Origin: Glycine soja
Lineage: Eukaryota; Streptophyta; Magnoliopsida; Fabales; Fabaceae
Direction: 5' to 3'
DNA length: 64,000 bases
Assembly (NCBI RefSeq): GCF_004193775.1
Contig: NC_041011.1
Coordinates: forward strand, 47,065,167 to 47,129,166
Shown here: positions 11,872-24,300 of the stretch, piece after piece
Layout of the letters: every line of letters starts with the position of its first letter
Position numbering within the stretch: position 1 is the stretch's first letter
The notes under the pieces: generated by a model
Databases searched by the model: none
Told to the model about the DNA's origin: nothing
What the model saw: only the letters and a program-made list of their open reading frames with translations
Translations under genes and position numbers: made by a program

Positions 11872-14800
11872 CAACGAGTAAGGGCAATTATTATATCCAC
11901 TATCCTTCTTTAGTTACACACACCCCTTTTCAATTTTTTTTCCATAACTATCCTCTTTAAAAAAATACACTCCCTTATTAATAGAAAAAATCTTGTACAC
12001 AATACTATCTATCAACGTTTTTTTTTAAATTAACACGATGCACTTCGTATTTTGGGTATTAGGTTTTAGGCAATGAGTGAAATACTAGATGGCTTCTTTT
12101 TTGTCCATTTTGGTGAATGGTGATTCCTACTAGTGGAACGGAAAAGTGTGTACTAAGTGACAACAATATCTTCCAAAAATATTTGCCGGAAGACCGACCT
12201 GACCACCTTCTGAGTCCAAATCCAATGAAATTCAGGATTTTTGTGAGTGGGGTAGCATGCTATTATATAAAATCTAGCTCTCAAGCTAGTGCTCCACCAA
12301 CCAAGACCATATCACAAAAGAAGTTTTACTTTCTTTTCTTCTTGGTACACATGCGCATGACATTCTTTTGGGACCACATATTATTTGAGAATCCACTCAA
12401 ATATGGTCTACAAGATTTACCTTTTTGCATTATAGTTGAATGAATGAGAAACTTGGCCTTTCAAACATGTTTCGGTTCATAATATGTTTATGATTCTATC
12501 CATGTAATTTTATATTTGTATATAGTATCATCTTTACACACATACACGCTCACGTATATAATAAGTAGCAAAGTTCATGATTAGTAGTCTTAAAAACTTG
12601 TAATGGAATAATTGAGCTACAAATTAAGTAGCAGAAATCTAATTAATTTACATTTAATATAAGTTGTAAAGAGTTCGACAGTTTTCAGTAAAACCTTTAC
12701 AATTGAATCTCGAAATTGGGACAAAATTTAAAGATACTCCAAAAACTTTATCAACTTAAATAAGATACTAACACTGATTCAAATACATCATATGTTTGTG
12801 GTTAGTTGATTCAAAAATCACAAAAACAATTTCTTTTTATGCTTAAGAGTATTCTGTTCTAATGTATGTTTCATGCACTATATATAAACAATAAAAACGT
12901 TCTGTTCTAATTTATTCGTTTTTTTTTTTGTTTATAATTTTCTAAGATCATATCTGTTTATACTCTATTTTTAAAATTCACTAAACATAAAATAGCACAT
13001 ATGACTATGATTCTATCCAGTCTTAGCATACCTTCCGTCTACCAAAAGATATTTAAAACACATCAATTTTCTATCTTTAGATCAATTACATATTCAATCC
13101 TTGAAAACCTGCTACGGCTAATCAGGGGGGAGGAGATTTGCTAGACAGATTTGGTTCCTCTGAAATGAGACAGGGGAGGGGTCTTCTTGCGATCATTAAA
13201 CAATCACGATTCTTTGTGTGGAATCAACGATTTTTCAGGTGCTAGTGTTTTTTTTAAGGCAAAAAAGGGTGAAACCAACAAGTTGGAAGATAAAACGATC
13301 TCAACTAGGTTAACACCTCTGAAACTTCCACCTAGACACACAAGACACCCCAAATATATTAAATAAGAAAAAGGAGAAGGATGGACAAAAACATCATTGG
13401 GGGACAACAACCAAGCGCAAACAAAGTTAGAGACAACTATCTAAACCTGCAGCTAGGTAAATCAATTCTATCATTTACAAAAAAATAAAATAAACTATCA
13501 ACTAAGGGATAGAGTCATACCAACAAAAACAATGATGATTAGCATCATAGGCAACTAAACAATCAGCACAAGTGTTTTTTTTTTCTCAAAAAAATATGAC
13601 TAACCATAGGTGCTAGTGTTTATAAAATTGATTTTGGTTTAAAATATTTTTAAAGTAAAATGATTTATGTTTGAATATTTTTATTTAAAAAGTAAGTTAA
13701 TAATAAAATTTAGTTTATAATAATATTCTATCCAATGCAAAAAATATGTTTATTTAAACTCAAAATCAACTTTGAATTTAGAATAAATTCCTTAGCATAA
13801 AACTAAACATGTAATTTTTTTTCTAAAATAATGTTTAAGCAATATTTCAATATGATTTTGAATGAACCAATTAACGTAAATCCAAAGGAGGATATATGAT
13901 AGGGGTCGTGATCATATATAACAATCCATAGCTAGTTGTCATAACAAAACTGCCATTATAAGTAAACTAGCATCAGTACGTAACTAAGTCATTTAATGGA
14001 TAACTAACTCTATTACAATATAACCACTGATAAGAAACTAGAAGCAGATAACGAACAAGGGGCTGCATCAAAAAGAATAACCACAAAGTCAAAAACAGGG
14101 CTGCAAAAAAGGAGAAAAGCCCAAGAGGAAAATTACAAAGCCATCTTACCTTACGGATTTCATATGAGAAAGAATGGTTGTGCTGTGCTGGTAGTGTGAT
14201 CTTGCTAGGATAATACTTGTTTGCCAATAGGGAACAAACATAACAAATTTTGTTATTTGTAACATTCCTGTAAGCAAGAAGGGACAATTCTGTTACTAGG
14301 AATCACTATAAATAGCAATGTAAATAAAACAAGATTAACGAACAAAATTACTTTCCTTCCACTATTCTTCTTTCCCCTGGAGGCCCTGGCCCTAGAAGCC
14401 AGTTTCACATTGTGCAGAGTCTATCAACTACCATGGAAGAGCAATGGCAAATGCAGATAAACCTGAAAGTCGGTTTTGATCATAACAAAAAACAAATAGT
14501 ATGGTTCAGTTTGGTGAACCACATTATTTCTATTTCCTACTAATGGTTAAAACCTTGCTTTTTGATAAGCTGCAAGACAGAGAAAGTGCAATTTGGTCCC
14601 ATGCACTCTACAACTCTAGGCCGAAGCAAGTTTTTTTATTTTCGTACCTAATTTAGTTTGGGAGGACTGTTAACCTTTACACAAACAAGCACTAACTTTT
14701 TTTTATTAGTCCAATATTACATAAAGAAAAGTGATTGCATTTATAAAGTGATTTTTTCGTTCAACTTCATACAAAGTTTTCGTTATTATCTGAATTTGCA

Positions 14801-17800
14801 CACACCTAGTGTCTGGATAGGAAAGTAATAAAAGAAGAGAAGTGTCTAGATCAATTTTTTACATCAAGTGTTGCTTAAACGTTGTAGAAACATGTCTATT
14901 TTCATGCTCCGTCAAACTAATTTCTCGAAATCAATAGAAAGTAGTTTACAAAAAATATTTATTTTGCCACAAATGGGCTCAACCGTTCAATAATTGTTAT
15001 TCTTTCTGCTTTACAAAATAGTTTCATCTTTCTTTCAATTACCCATTTTATTAGTATTTGTTTAATTATAAAGTCAACCCTCACTGCACTTCACTTGATC
15101 TTTGCCCCGCTACATTGTGGTTCAATTGTCGTGTAGGTATGGGTTTTCTCTATAATGCATTTTTGGTATTAGTAGAGGCCGAAGATAATACTATTCTTAT
15201 CCATAAATTGGTTGTTTATTTACTCATTCTTGCACTATCAAGTTTCGCCTTTTTTAAAAAATAAAATAAAATTCAATGCACCACATGCTAAAGGAAATTT
15301 ATAGTTTCAGCAGTCAGCAATATCAAAATTTACTTCTTTTTTTACTTTATTTGCTTATTTGTTCAGAGCACTATGAGCTTTGTCATTCAAAATTCGGTTG
15401 TGATAAGAGGTTAATTTTGTTACAAGTAACCTAAGAGAAAAACGTTAATATTTAGTAAACTTTTCTTTTTACCATCTTTAATGTGTTATTCAGTTTTTAT
15501 TTTTGGTACACTTTAAGTCTAAATAAAGCGAATTATGTCAAATATATAATTGCACAACGTTAATAAAATAAAATTGTACAATGAAAAAAATCTAATGATC
15601 GAAGATAATTAATTTTTATGCCTGCAGTCTCTATTTATTGTATGACTGTTTAAAGCAGAAGCGGGTAGCCCACCTTATTTATTTATTGATAGGCACCGCT
15701 CTTTCTAGACTACTAGGAAGGAGGATGGAATATTTAAAAATATATTTATATACAAATTACAAAGAGTAATTTTGCATAATTTAAAAATTATTTAGAATTG
15801 AGTTTTTTTTTTAGACTATATGTATTTTTCATTAGTTAAGCTAGAGTTGGAAACCTCTGATTAAACTGAAACAATTCTATGTTAATTGATCACATACATG
15901 TAGTTATAATTGAGTTTTTATTTTAATTAGCAATAAAAATGTCATTTAAAAAATACCATAAATTTGTTTTACCGAAGGTTAATATTTATCTATAATTTCT
16001 ATTTTTAATATTTATATAATGAGTAAATATATTCCATTTTTTTCAGTTAGAATGCAATGACCAAGTTTAACTCTAAGTCGAGTAAGAAAACATTTCATAA
16101 AAAAAATAATATGCATGGGTTAGTGAACTTAGAAATAAGTGAAACCATACCAATATGATGACAGATTTATTTAATATATTTTCTTCTATTAGTTTATTGT
16201 AAATTACAAATTTATGAGGTTAAATAAAAAAATTAGGGTATTTTCTAAAAAAATAAGCAGTCAATAATAAAAAATATTAAAAAAGTGATTAGCAAATATA
16301 TTGCTAGCGTGTATCTAATAATTTTAAAATGTGTAAAACAAATTCTATACAAAAATTACATGAGAAGGCTCCCACAACGTGGAAGAAGCTAGCCACCCAC
16401 ATGCCATGAAAAACTACAACTACTGTTCAAATTACATTTAAGAGGGGTATTTATATTTAATATTTGACAATATCTTAAACAAAATTGTCTCCAAAGAGAG
16501 AAATTATTAACTAATCTGAAATCATATATGCATGGTCCCTGTTAATTTTTACGTAACATGTATTCAAGTTTTTTAGTTTACAAAAAAAAAAAAGTCGACC
16601 TTTGTATCATGCAAAAATTAATGACAACAATGATAAGTTCAAAATACCTAATATTTTATTCTTGTCCAAGAAAAAAAAATCTAAACCACAAATATTATTT
16701 ACTTGAAACAATGTTATTCAAATTGAATAAGATAATTATAGGTGATTGGCTCAATTTGTTGGGCTTCTTGTGCTTGTTTCTTGTATTTTGCGTGGCGCCT
16801 GTTTTATATATATTTAACACAATTCTATATCTAAAATTAATGGTTAAATTGTAAGTGTTCCGTCTAGGGAAAAAAATCTTTTGAATCTGTGTACATCTTA
16901 ATTCTTAACCTAACTTTCTTTTTGAAATTTAATTGATTAGCGTTTTTTAAGACCCACCGAATCGAAGGGAGCTCTTGGTAGTACATACTTTATAGACTCT
17001 GCTCTGAACCCCATAAAACCACGTGGCCTTTTACTACATTTATTTATATACAATGTACCCTGCATCCATTTAGAACCACATCCAGAAAGGGGAGGAGGAA
17101 ATGGAGATGGAAGAGACATTCAACTCATGCTTTCTCCATGTTTTCTTAGCTACTATAACTCCAATAGTAAACCATGAGGACCTTCGAGTTGCTGCTGTCT
17201 GGGGATGCACATCAACCTCCATGATCACATCAAGTGCACACATGAAACAACATCATAATATCATAAGTTTCTAGAACTAGTTAGGGGTGATATATATGCA
17301 AGCTAGCAGTGCTCACTTCTCGTAAGTCTGTCAAGGGGTTCAACAGATTTTGGGTATGCTCTCATCTTTTCTATTTAATTAATTATAGGATGATATTTTC
17401 GAAGACTTTAGGGTATGAGATTATCTAGGGGAATCTTTAAGTATTTTCACAAATTTCACTTCTTTCTAGACTACTTCTATTTGATGCTCAACTCAGCAAA
17501 AAAATTATTCGATCCTGCACTCTTGTGCATATGTACCATGTACCATGTTTTCCTATGTGTATCACAGGTTGTAATGTGTGAATAAAATAGTTTATTTTAA
17601 ATGGTTTGTATAAAAAGAAGAAAAAAAAGAGAGAGATTTTCCATGACTGAGGACTAGGAGATGTATTCTATAATTATTATGTAATGGATTTGTTGGGCTA
17701 GTTAATAATCTTCCACAATACATATTTTTAATCAAAAGGGGACTAATCCAAGTGTATAGGTCTAATGTATATGGGATTCTAAGTTAGTCCTCTAGTTCTC

Positions 17801-20599
17801 GGACTATATGGCTTGGATGGTCATTATATCTTAGCAGTATGTTGGCAAAAACTCGACAAATTTAGGGAACGTGGCCATTAATACATTCAATGAAGTAATT
17901 ATGACCCATATCAATTATTTGCAAAATGTTGCACCAATTTTTGAAATACTGGCACAGTAGGCATCAAATAACCTGGAAAAAATTTATTGCGCAACAACTT
18001 TCACTTTGATATGGTTGGATACGATATTGATCTGATAGGATGAGAATCACTATATACCAATATAATAAAATATGCTGTGCACTTGATAAATACTTATATT
18101 AATTGTCTCAATGTTGATGACTATATAAAGTTAAGTGCGATAACTTAAAAAAAATTACAAATGTTAAAAAACAATGTTTTAGGATACATATGTGTTTTGA
18201 TTTGCGTTGAAAATGTTGCAAAAATATATTTAAGACAAAAATTAGTTAAAAATTATATTTAGTTATCTCCAAAAGTATGTTTAAGGGTGAATGTTTTTTA
18301 GAATGCTTGGGGTGTTGTTTTCAGGTGCAATATTACATACGTGTTTCCCCTATTATTGTAAAAAGAATAAAATTTTGCTTAAAAACTAAATTTTATAGAA
18401 GCAGTTAAGACGTATATACTTTTACAAATTCAATTCAATTTATAAACTTAAGTTTAATTCAAATTTAAGTTTACAAATATTAATCCTGCACTTAAAATTA
18501 GCGTTTATGATAGTGATTTATGGTTTCATGCATGATTTGACCAATATAAATATAATAATAATTAAATAATACATAAAATAATATTCAAGAAACATAGTAT
18601 TATAAAGTTATATGCTAAAAACTAAACTTAAAACATTGTTTATACATTCTTAACATTTAAAATCTAAGCAAAAATTTAAATGAAATATAGTGGAAGTGTC
18701 AAATGAAGTTTATAATATTGGATTTTCTATATATGTATTAATATTCTTAAAAGAATTGCCGTTAAGTGATGATAATTGGTGGAGTTTATGTTGTCTTTCT
18801 TGCACAAGTTTTCTCCATCCAACATCTCAACATTACATTATCTTTCTTTGCATGAGTGATGCAAAAAATAATAGATACAGAAGAAAAAGAAGAAAAAAAA
18901 GATAAAAATGAGATATGATAAAAAGTAAATTTATGTTTATAGTTTTTCTTCCCGTTATCAAAACCTGAATGGGGGTGTCAATGCAAGTTGCGTCGATTAA
19001 ACTAGATTTTCTTTTAGCTGTACCACTTCGTAAGCAGCGGCAATAAAAATAATATCATAGCAACAACACCTTAATAATAATATTGAAATACAAAAGAAAT
19101 CAAGCACCAAACAAAAATTTGGCAAGTCAACATATAAAACGACAAATGTACGAAAACTGGCCTATACAGCAAACTTTGGCTTACTTACATTTTTATTTTA
19201 TTTTTTAGTTTGAATTGTGAGATTTTGATTTTTCAATTGTTTTTTTATTAACTAAATTTTTTAATTGTTAAAAATAAGTATATTTAATTTTATCATCAAT
19301 TTTATTTTACCTAAAATCTTTAAATTATTATTTTCTATCCAAATATGTATGGATTTATGAAGAATTTAAGAAAAAAAATTGTGATGAAATTTGATAATAA
19401 TTAAAAGATTTATAGACATGGGATTAGGGTTTAAAGAGAAAAAAAATTAAATTTATTTTATTTTGTATAAATTTTGATGTTCTAGTTGATGATTTCGAGT
19501 AAAAGAATGTTTCATACAGTTAGTCGATTTTATTTGTGAAGATATTAAGTATAAAATAAGAATTTGAGAGTTTAAGTCTTAAAAGGTAGGAAAAAAACTG
19601 TAACAAAATCAAATTTACTTACTTTTAATAAGAGAAAGACTTATTTTTCTATAAACAAAGGAAATATTATTAAATGCATTCTAAACTAAGCTCAAAATGA
19701 GCAAGGATTTGGAAGCCGAGGACAAAATACATAGTTCAACATTTTTTTTGGTTCTCATCCGATTCTTGTAACACCATTCCAATTTCATGACCATTTCAAC
19801 AGAAAATACAACTATTGAAAGTTGAAACGCACTTTTCTCTCTTTTGTGGATTAACCTTTGCAAAGCAATGTCTTCACTCCTTTACACGAAGAACTTGTTC
19901 TTTCATATTCTTCATTTCAATACCAATCCAGCTCTGAGAAGAGCAGATCTCAATTAATAAAATAAAAATAATACCAAATTCACATTTCTCCAGTTTTTCT
20001 TAATTACCTGCCATTTACTTTAATATTAAGTTACCTCTAGACTTTACAATTGTTAAAAAATCTTATCAATTCTTTCTTTAGAGCACTGTGATGACTGTCA
20101 GTCTGTCACACTTCTATGGATCTAGTCTCTTTCTTCTGTTCACCTTAAAATCTCAAAAATATTTAGTGCCCGATTTTAAATATATAGCATAACTTAAACT
20201 AGAGCCATTTTCGGTATTTGGCATTGTGCATTGGTACCTGTCAAAGTCTTCGAAGTGAAATTAAGATTCTTTGCATTAGAGCAAACAGGAATTGAATGCT
20301 ACTAAATTTTCATTACATCTTTATACAAAGTATGGAAGTCTACATCATCAAAGTTTGACAAAGATAGTTCAAACTTTAAAGCATACTAAATTGACTGTCC
20401 GAAAGAAAAGAGCAATGGCAAGAAAAAAGGAACATGTTCAAAAGAAAAAGGGCAATGGGCAAAAGAAAAAAGGTGCACTGGGCAGAGATTGTTGCATACT
20501 TTACATGGGGAGAACAATGACTTAATGAAAGCTTCAACATCCTACAGATATCTAAAATGGAGATTAAATCCTATTTTTCTTACCACATATCTCTTGAAA
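11872..20599. other. Intergenic DNA, no gene seen
   Basis: No reading frame here shows a recognisable domain. The longest are 108 codons at 12117-12443 (plus) and 104 codons at 13973-14287 (minus); neither resembles a family I can name and both lack convincing splice partners. Around 13970-14430 the composition is more balanced and includes a TATAAATAG-containing stretch (14305-14320 region), which might be a decayed LTR but lacks a matching partner in the window. The segment just right of 20280 is probably the 3' flank of the Tubby-like gene. Confidence 0.55.
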
Positions 20600-23133
20600 C
20601 TATTCACAAGCCAGTTTTGTGTCAAAACTAGTCAAGCATATGGCAAAAGCCTGAAATGCAGAAAGGGGGTATCGATAGTCCATTGTAAACATATCCTTGC
20701 CAACCTTGCCAAACTGAAGAATAATCTTGTCAGGGTCAGAAGAAGACTGTGTTGGCTGAGATGGTGTAGGTCCTGTTCCTGTAGGAGCAACGGCTGCTGG
20801 CGGTGTTGAGGCAATCAGCTGAAAATTCTTGACAGAGGCAACAGTGACCCTTCCTCTAAAGTTGAGGCACCAACATTGCAGCTGTTCATGCCACCTTGGA
20901 GACTTGTTCTTGAGAACTAGTGGTCTCACCTTTCCCTCCTCGTCTTCAATGCCAGTTCCCATTATGTCAGAGAACCTAGAGCTGCTAAACTCGGTTGAAT
21001 TGTCGATTGATTTTGAGAAGGATATACTCCGGAAAGAATCCTCAAGGGCACGGGGAAGGAGCTCTGGCTGGCCTGGGACAACGCCATTAGGCTCCATGGA
21101 TGATGCAGGAATTGAGTACATTGTGCAATTCATCCTTCGTGGCCCCCTAGTACCAAGGACATTCAACTCATAGGTGACCTGGGCAATATTGTAGCTGCCG
21201 CTAGGGACCTTTGGAGAAACCTTTTTTGAAAACCTACGGCTGCGGCCAGGTGGAGACAGCATAGCATTGTTGTAGGGAGGTTGCGTATCATAAATTATAA
21301 ACTTGGTGCCAAGAAAATTAGACCTGAAACAAGAAAAATGTAATATAGTATAAGTACATCATGACAAGAAAGCACAGAAACAATTGATTTCTTGCACAAC
21401 TTCTTGGATTATGGAAAAACAATTATGCATAGCCTAAGATATTATACAAGTCAATGATTGTAAGTGCAAAAATGAATGTCAAGTAAGCCCCAAACGAGTA
21501 CCCAAAATTAAGTCTTACCTCAGTTTTCCAATATAAGTACTACTAGATCTCGATATGTTATCTGCATCCATTGATATAACATACTCTGTGCAAGTTGTTC
21601 TTCTTGTCCGTTTTGCAGAGAGAAGAAACTTTCCATTTTCAACAAGCAAGGCTGCAGGAGCAGAACTGACTTATGAGTCCAAAACAGGTCCCAAAGACAA
21701 TGACTGACAGGAACATAAAATTGCCAGATGCATAATTATACAGCATATAGTAACATCAACACAATTGTCAACTCAAAATAAGGAATTACTTATGATAACA
21801 TAGCAATAATTGAACCAATACATTAAGTAGGATAGACCACAAAGCATGAACTATTTGCTCATAATTATAGTGAACCTAAACCATAGACATGCATCACCCA
21901 CCACTAAAACATTAGCGAAGTGAACAAGCAAAAAGAAAAAATAAATACACCTAGTCAGCAAGGTTGAATATTTAAATGGATTATATGACCATTTGTAAAC
22001 AATAAAAGTAAGCAATTAAGCATGAAGCGGCATCAACACCCAATCCTTGAGTAACTTGGTAAACCTTAGTTATTATCATAAACTTCAATAAATAAGCAGA
22101 AGAAACTCATACGTGGGCCACAGCAAAGAATTTGACCATCATATGTGACACTTGCCAGATATCTAAATTGCACAAATAAGAACTCAGTTTCAATAAAAAT
22201 TTAATTCGGGCAGGCAATTCCCACTGTCACTTGGAAGCAGTTAGTAAGATCTAGTTTATTGTAACAAAGGTTGCATTTATTGAGTAGATTTGCATTCCAA
22301 CGTCATAGGCCTATCAATACAAGAAAACAACCACTTGATTCCATCACTTTTTACCAATCCAAAAAAAGAAATGAACAATGTATTCAATTTAGCAGAATTG
22401 AAAATCAAGGAAACATAAATAAATTCTACATTCAAAGATGACCTCAACCTGGATTGACAAGGGGGGAAAAGTCAACACATATCAAATGCCATAAGTACAT
22501 AAATTATACAATAAAAAAAATCACAAAACAAGATTATTAGATAAATCCATATATGTTATAGGTGTCAACAGCATGAAACTTACCAGGGCTAAGGCCAAGG
22601 AAGAGGTGGTATGTCAGCTTAGATTTGTCTCTCTTGATGAAACACTGGATGGGTCCATCCCTATGCCCAGGCTGTGAACAAGAATCAACCAAGCATATAA
22701 ATGTAAGCTTCGGTCATGGTACAAATTTCATATCTTTTTTTGAAGCAATTATTTTAAACATATTTTAGGCACAAAAAAGTCTTACCTGTTTCAAGGAAAC
22801 AGGGAAAGTAATCTTCCCACAGAATTCAGGACTGCTGACAATTTCTTTGCACATTTCTCTCCAGGACTTGCACACGGCAGCACACGCAACCACATGCTTA
22901 CGACCAGGCCATGTACTCTCGCTTGCTTCCAATCTATTAATAACATCGCGAAGAAGCTCAGGAGGAAGGCTAGCCCACCGGCTGTTCTGTATAACTGGTG
23001 GCTGATCCTGCAACTCGTGGACCAAACTACGTGACTTGCCCCTGTTATGGCCAGGAAGCCTTACCTCAAAACTCCTCCTTGATAGGCTTCCAAATCCATC
23101 CCTTACTTCACGAACTATACTGCGGAAGGACAT
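20600..23133 (-). CDS. Tubby-like F-box protein (TLP), 430 aa, four coding exons
   Basis: Joined minus-strand exons: 23133-22786, 22671-22584, 21651-21519 and 21323-20600 (1293 nt, stop TAG). All junctions are GT-AG and keep frame. The start is the ATG at 23131-23133 because plant TLPs begin MSFRSIVR; an in-frame upstream ATG adds a non-family stretch. Residues about 52-107 form the F-box (ASLPPELL...VCKSWREMC), which in this family binds SKP1-like adaptors of SCF ubiquitin ligases. Residues about 118-430 form the Tubby domain, with both signatures visible: [14 protein letters not shown] and the C-terminal [15 protein letters not shown]. The basic KRTRR at 159-163 lies in the phosphoinositide-binding region. 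A Pro/Thr/Ser-rich variable loop sits at about 363-385. Known TLPs tether to plasma-membrane phosphoinositide and are released under stress; that role is inferred here. It appears intact and is closest by memory to Arabidopsis TLP2/TLP3. Confidence 0.95.
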
Positions 23134-24300
23134 TTGTTCTAATATACTCACAGCCCAGAATTTAATATATAACCAAAGTGCCACTAAAGGAATGAATGTT
23201 CCACTCTTGTCACTTGGAGGATGTCACAACTGAAACCTTTGAAAAGTGAGGAGCTGCAAATAAACCAAACTTTATTTTAAATTCCATCTTCAATGCTTAG
23301 TGATCAAGAAACAAAAGAGAAGGAAGACAGATAGGGTAAAGCACAAAGTGGAATGAATAAAAAATAAAACTAAAGATTCTCATAAAAAGAAAGCGCCCAC
23401 ATGGACCTAAAGGTTAAAACAACCTAAAATTCCATCCTTTTGTCAGAAACAAGTTTTAAACCTGATTTTGTTAGTCCTCAATCTAACTTAACAAAAGAGC
23501 AATTGAAACAAAATAACAAAAAAAAAAAAATACCAAAGATTCTATTTTGTATTAACTTCAACTATATGTAACTGTAGAAGGGAATATATTTGCCCTAATT
23601 TTAGTCTATCTTTTCCTCTTTCCTTTGATTTTGACCGGGAAGTTACAAGGTCGCGAATCGAATGAAATGACCCCTCACACGCACATGAGTATAGACACAC
23701 AAGCACATAAAAAGAAAATAAAGGTCGTCTCTCTAAAACACAGAGATCAAAGAACAAGAAGAGATCTTTAAAGAGCACAAAAATAGATCACAGCTCTAAA
23801 CAACAACTTTACTATTAACCACATAACAAGAACCCAGAAGAATTCTAGAACCAAAACGCAATTTTTTTTATTATTTTCTTTTGTTTTTTGCAAATTCCCA
23901 AAATTACACACCAAAAACAGCACAAAACCAGGGGCTACCCAAATAAATTTTTATAAACCAACAGTCCAAGACTAAAAAAAATAGAAACTTCCAAAAGCAA
24001 AAAATTAAAACCCAGAAGAAAAAAGAATCAAAAGAATACAAATCATACCCTTAAAACACCTGGGTCTCGAAGTTTCCCACACCCTAATCTCGGCGAAGAA
24101 AAAATAGAATAAATGGAGAAAATTAAAAAAGATAAGAAATTTAACAGAAGAAAGGTGCGTTGATAAACATGGCATCACAGAAGGTGCATCATAGATTAGA
24201 TGAAGAGGTAGCTGACTAACCGTGATGTTCCAAAGTCTTGTCAGATAACACGTTTTTAGATCCTGTGCTTCACAACTCTCTTTCTCTCTCTAACTCAAAG
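23134..24300 (-). other. 5' leader of the Tubby-like gene with a 5'UTR intron
   Basis: Upstream of the start codon, the minus strand carries an acceptor-like TTTATTTGCAG ending at 23254, so the proximal leader exon would be 23253-23134. A distal non-coding exon is likely to the right of 24049 (donor AAGG/GTATGA) or 24060 (donor CCAG/GTGTTT). The intron is therefore about 800 nt. The distal exon contains a GA-rich stretch (minus strand, around 24270-24300), common in plant leaders. The transcription start is not defined by the sequence. A 5'UTR intron fits what is known for several plant TLP genes. Short frames inside the intron are not called. Confidence 0.5.

Noticed and set aside
12117..12443. 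108-codon plus-strand frame
   Set aside because: No recognisable domain, AT-rich codon make-up, no splice partners; length is compatible with chance.
13973..14430. Possible decayed LTR with a TATAAATAG-containing stretch, plus a 104-codon frame
   Set aside because: No matching second LTR, primer-binding site or retroelement protein in the window; could be a solo remnant but cannot be supported by eye.
16955..16980. GAATCGAAGGGAGCTCTT resembles the 3' part of miR159/miR319
   Set aside because: Only about 14 of 16 bases match, and no complementary arm was found within about 200 bases on either side, so no precursor hairpin is supported.
23134..23184. Upstream in-frame ATG for the Tubby-like protein
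   Set aside because: It would add 17 residues not found in the family, and plant TLPs start at the MSFRSIVR position.
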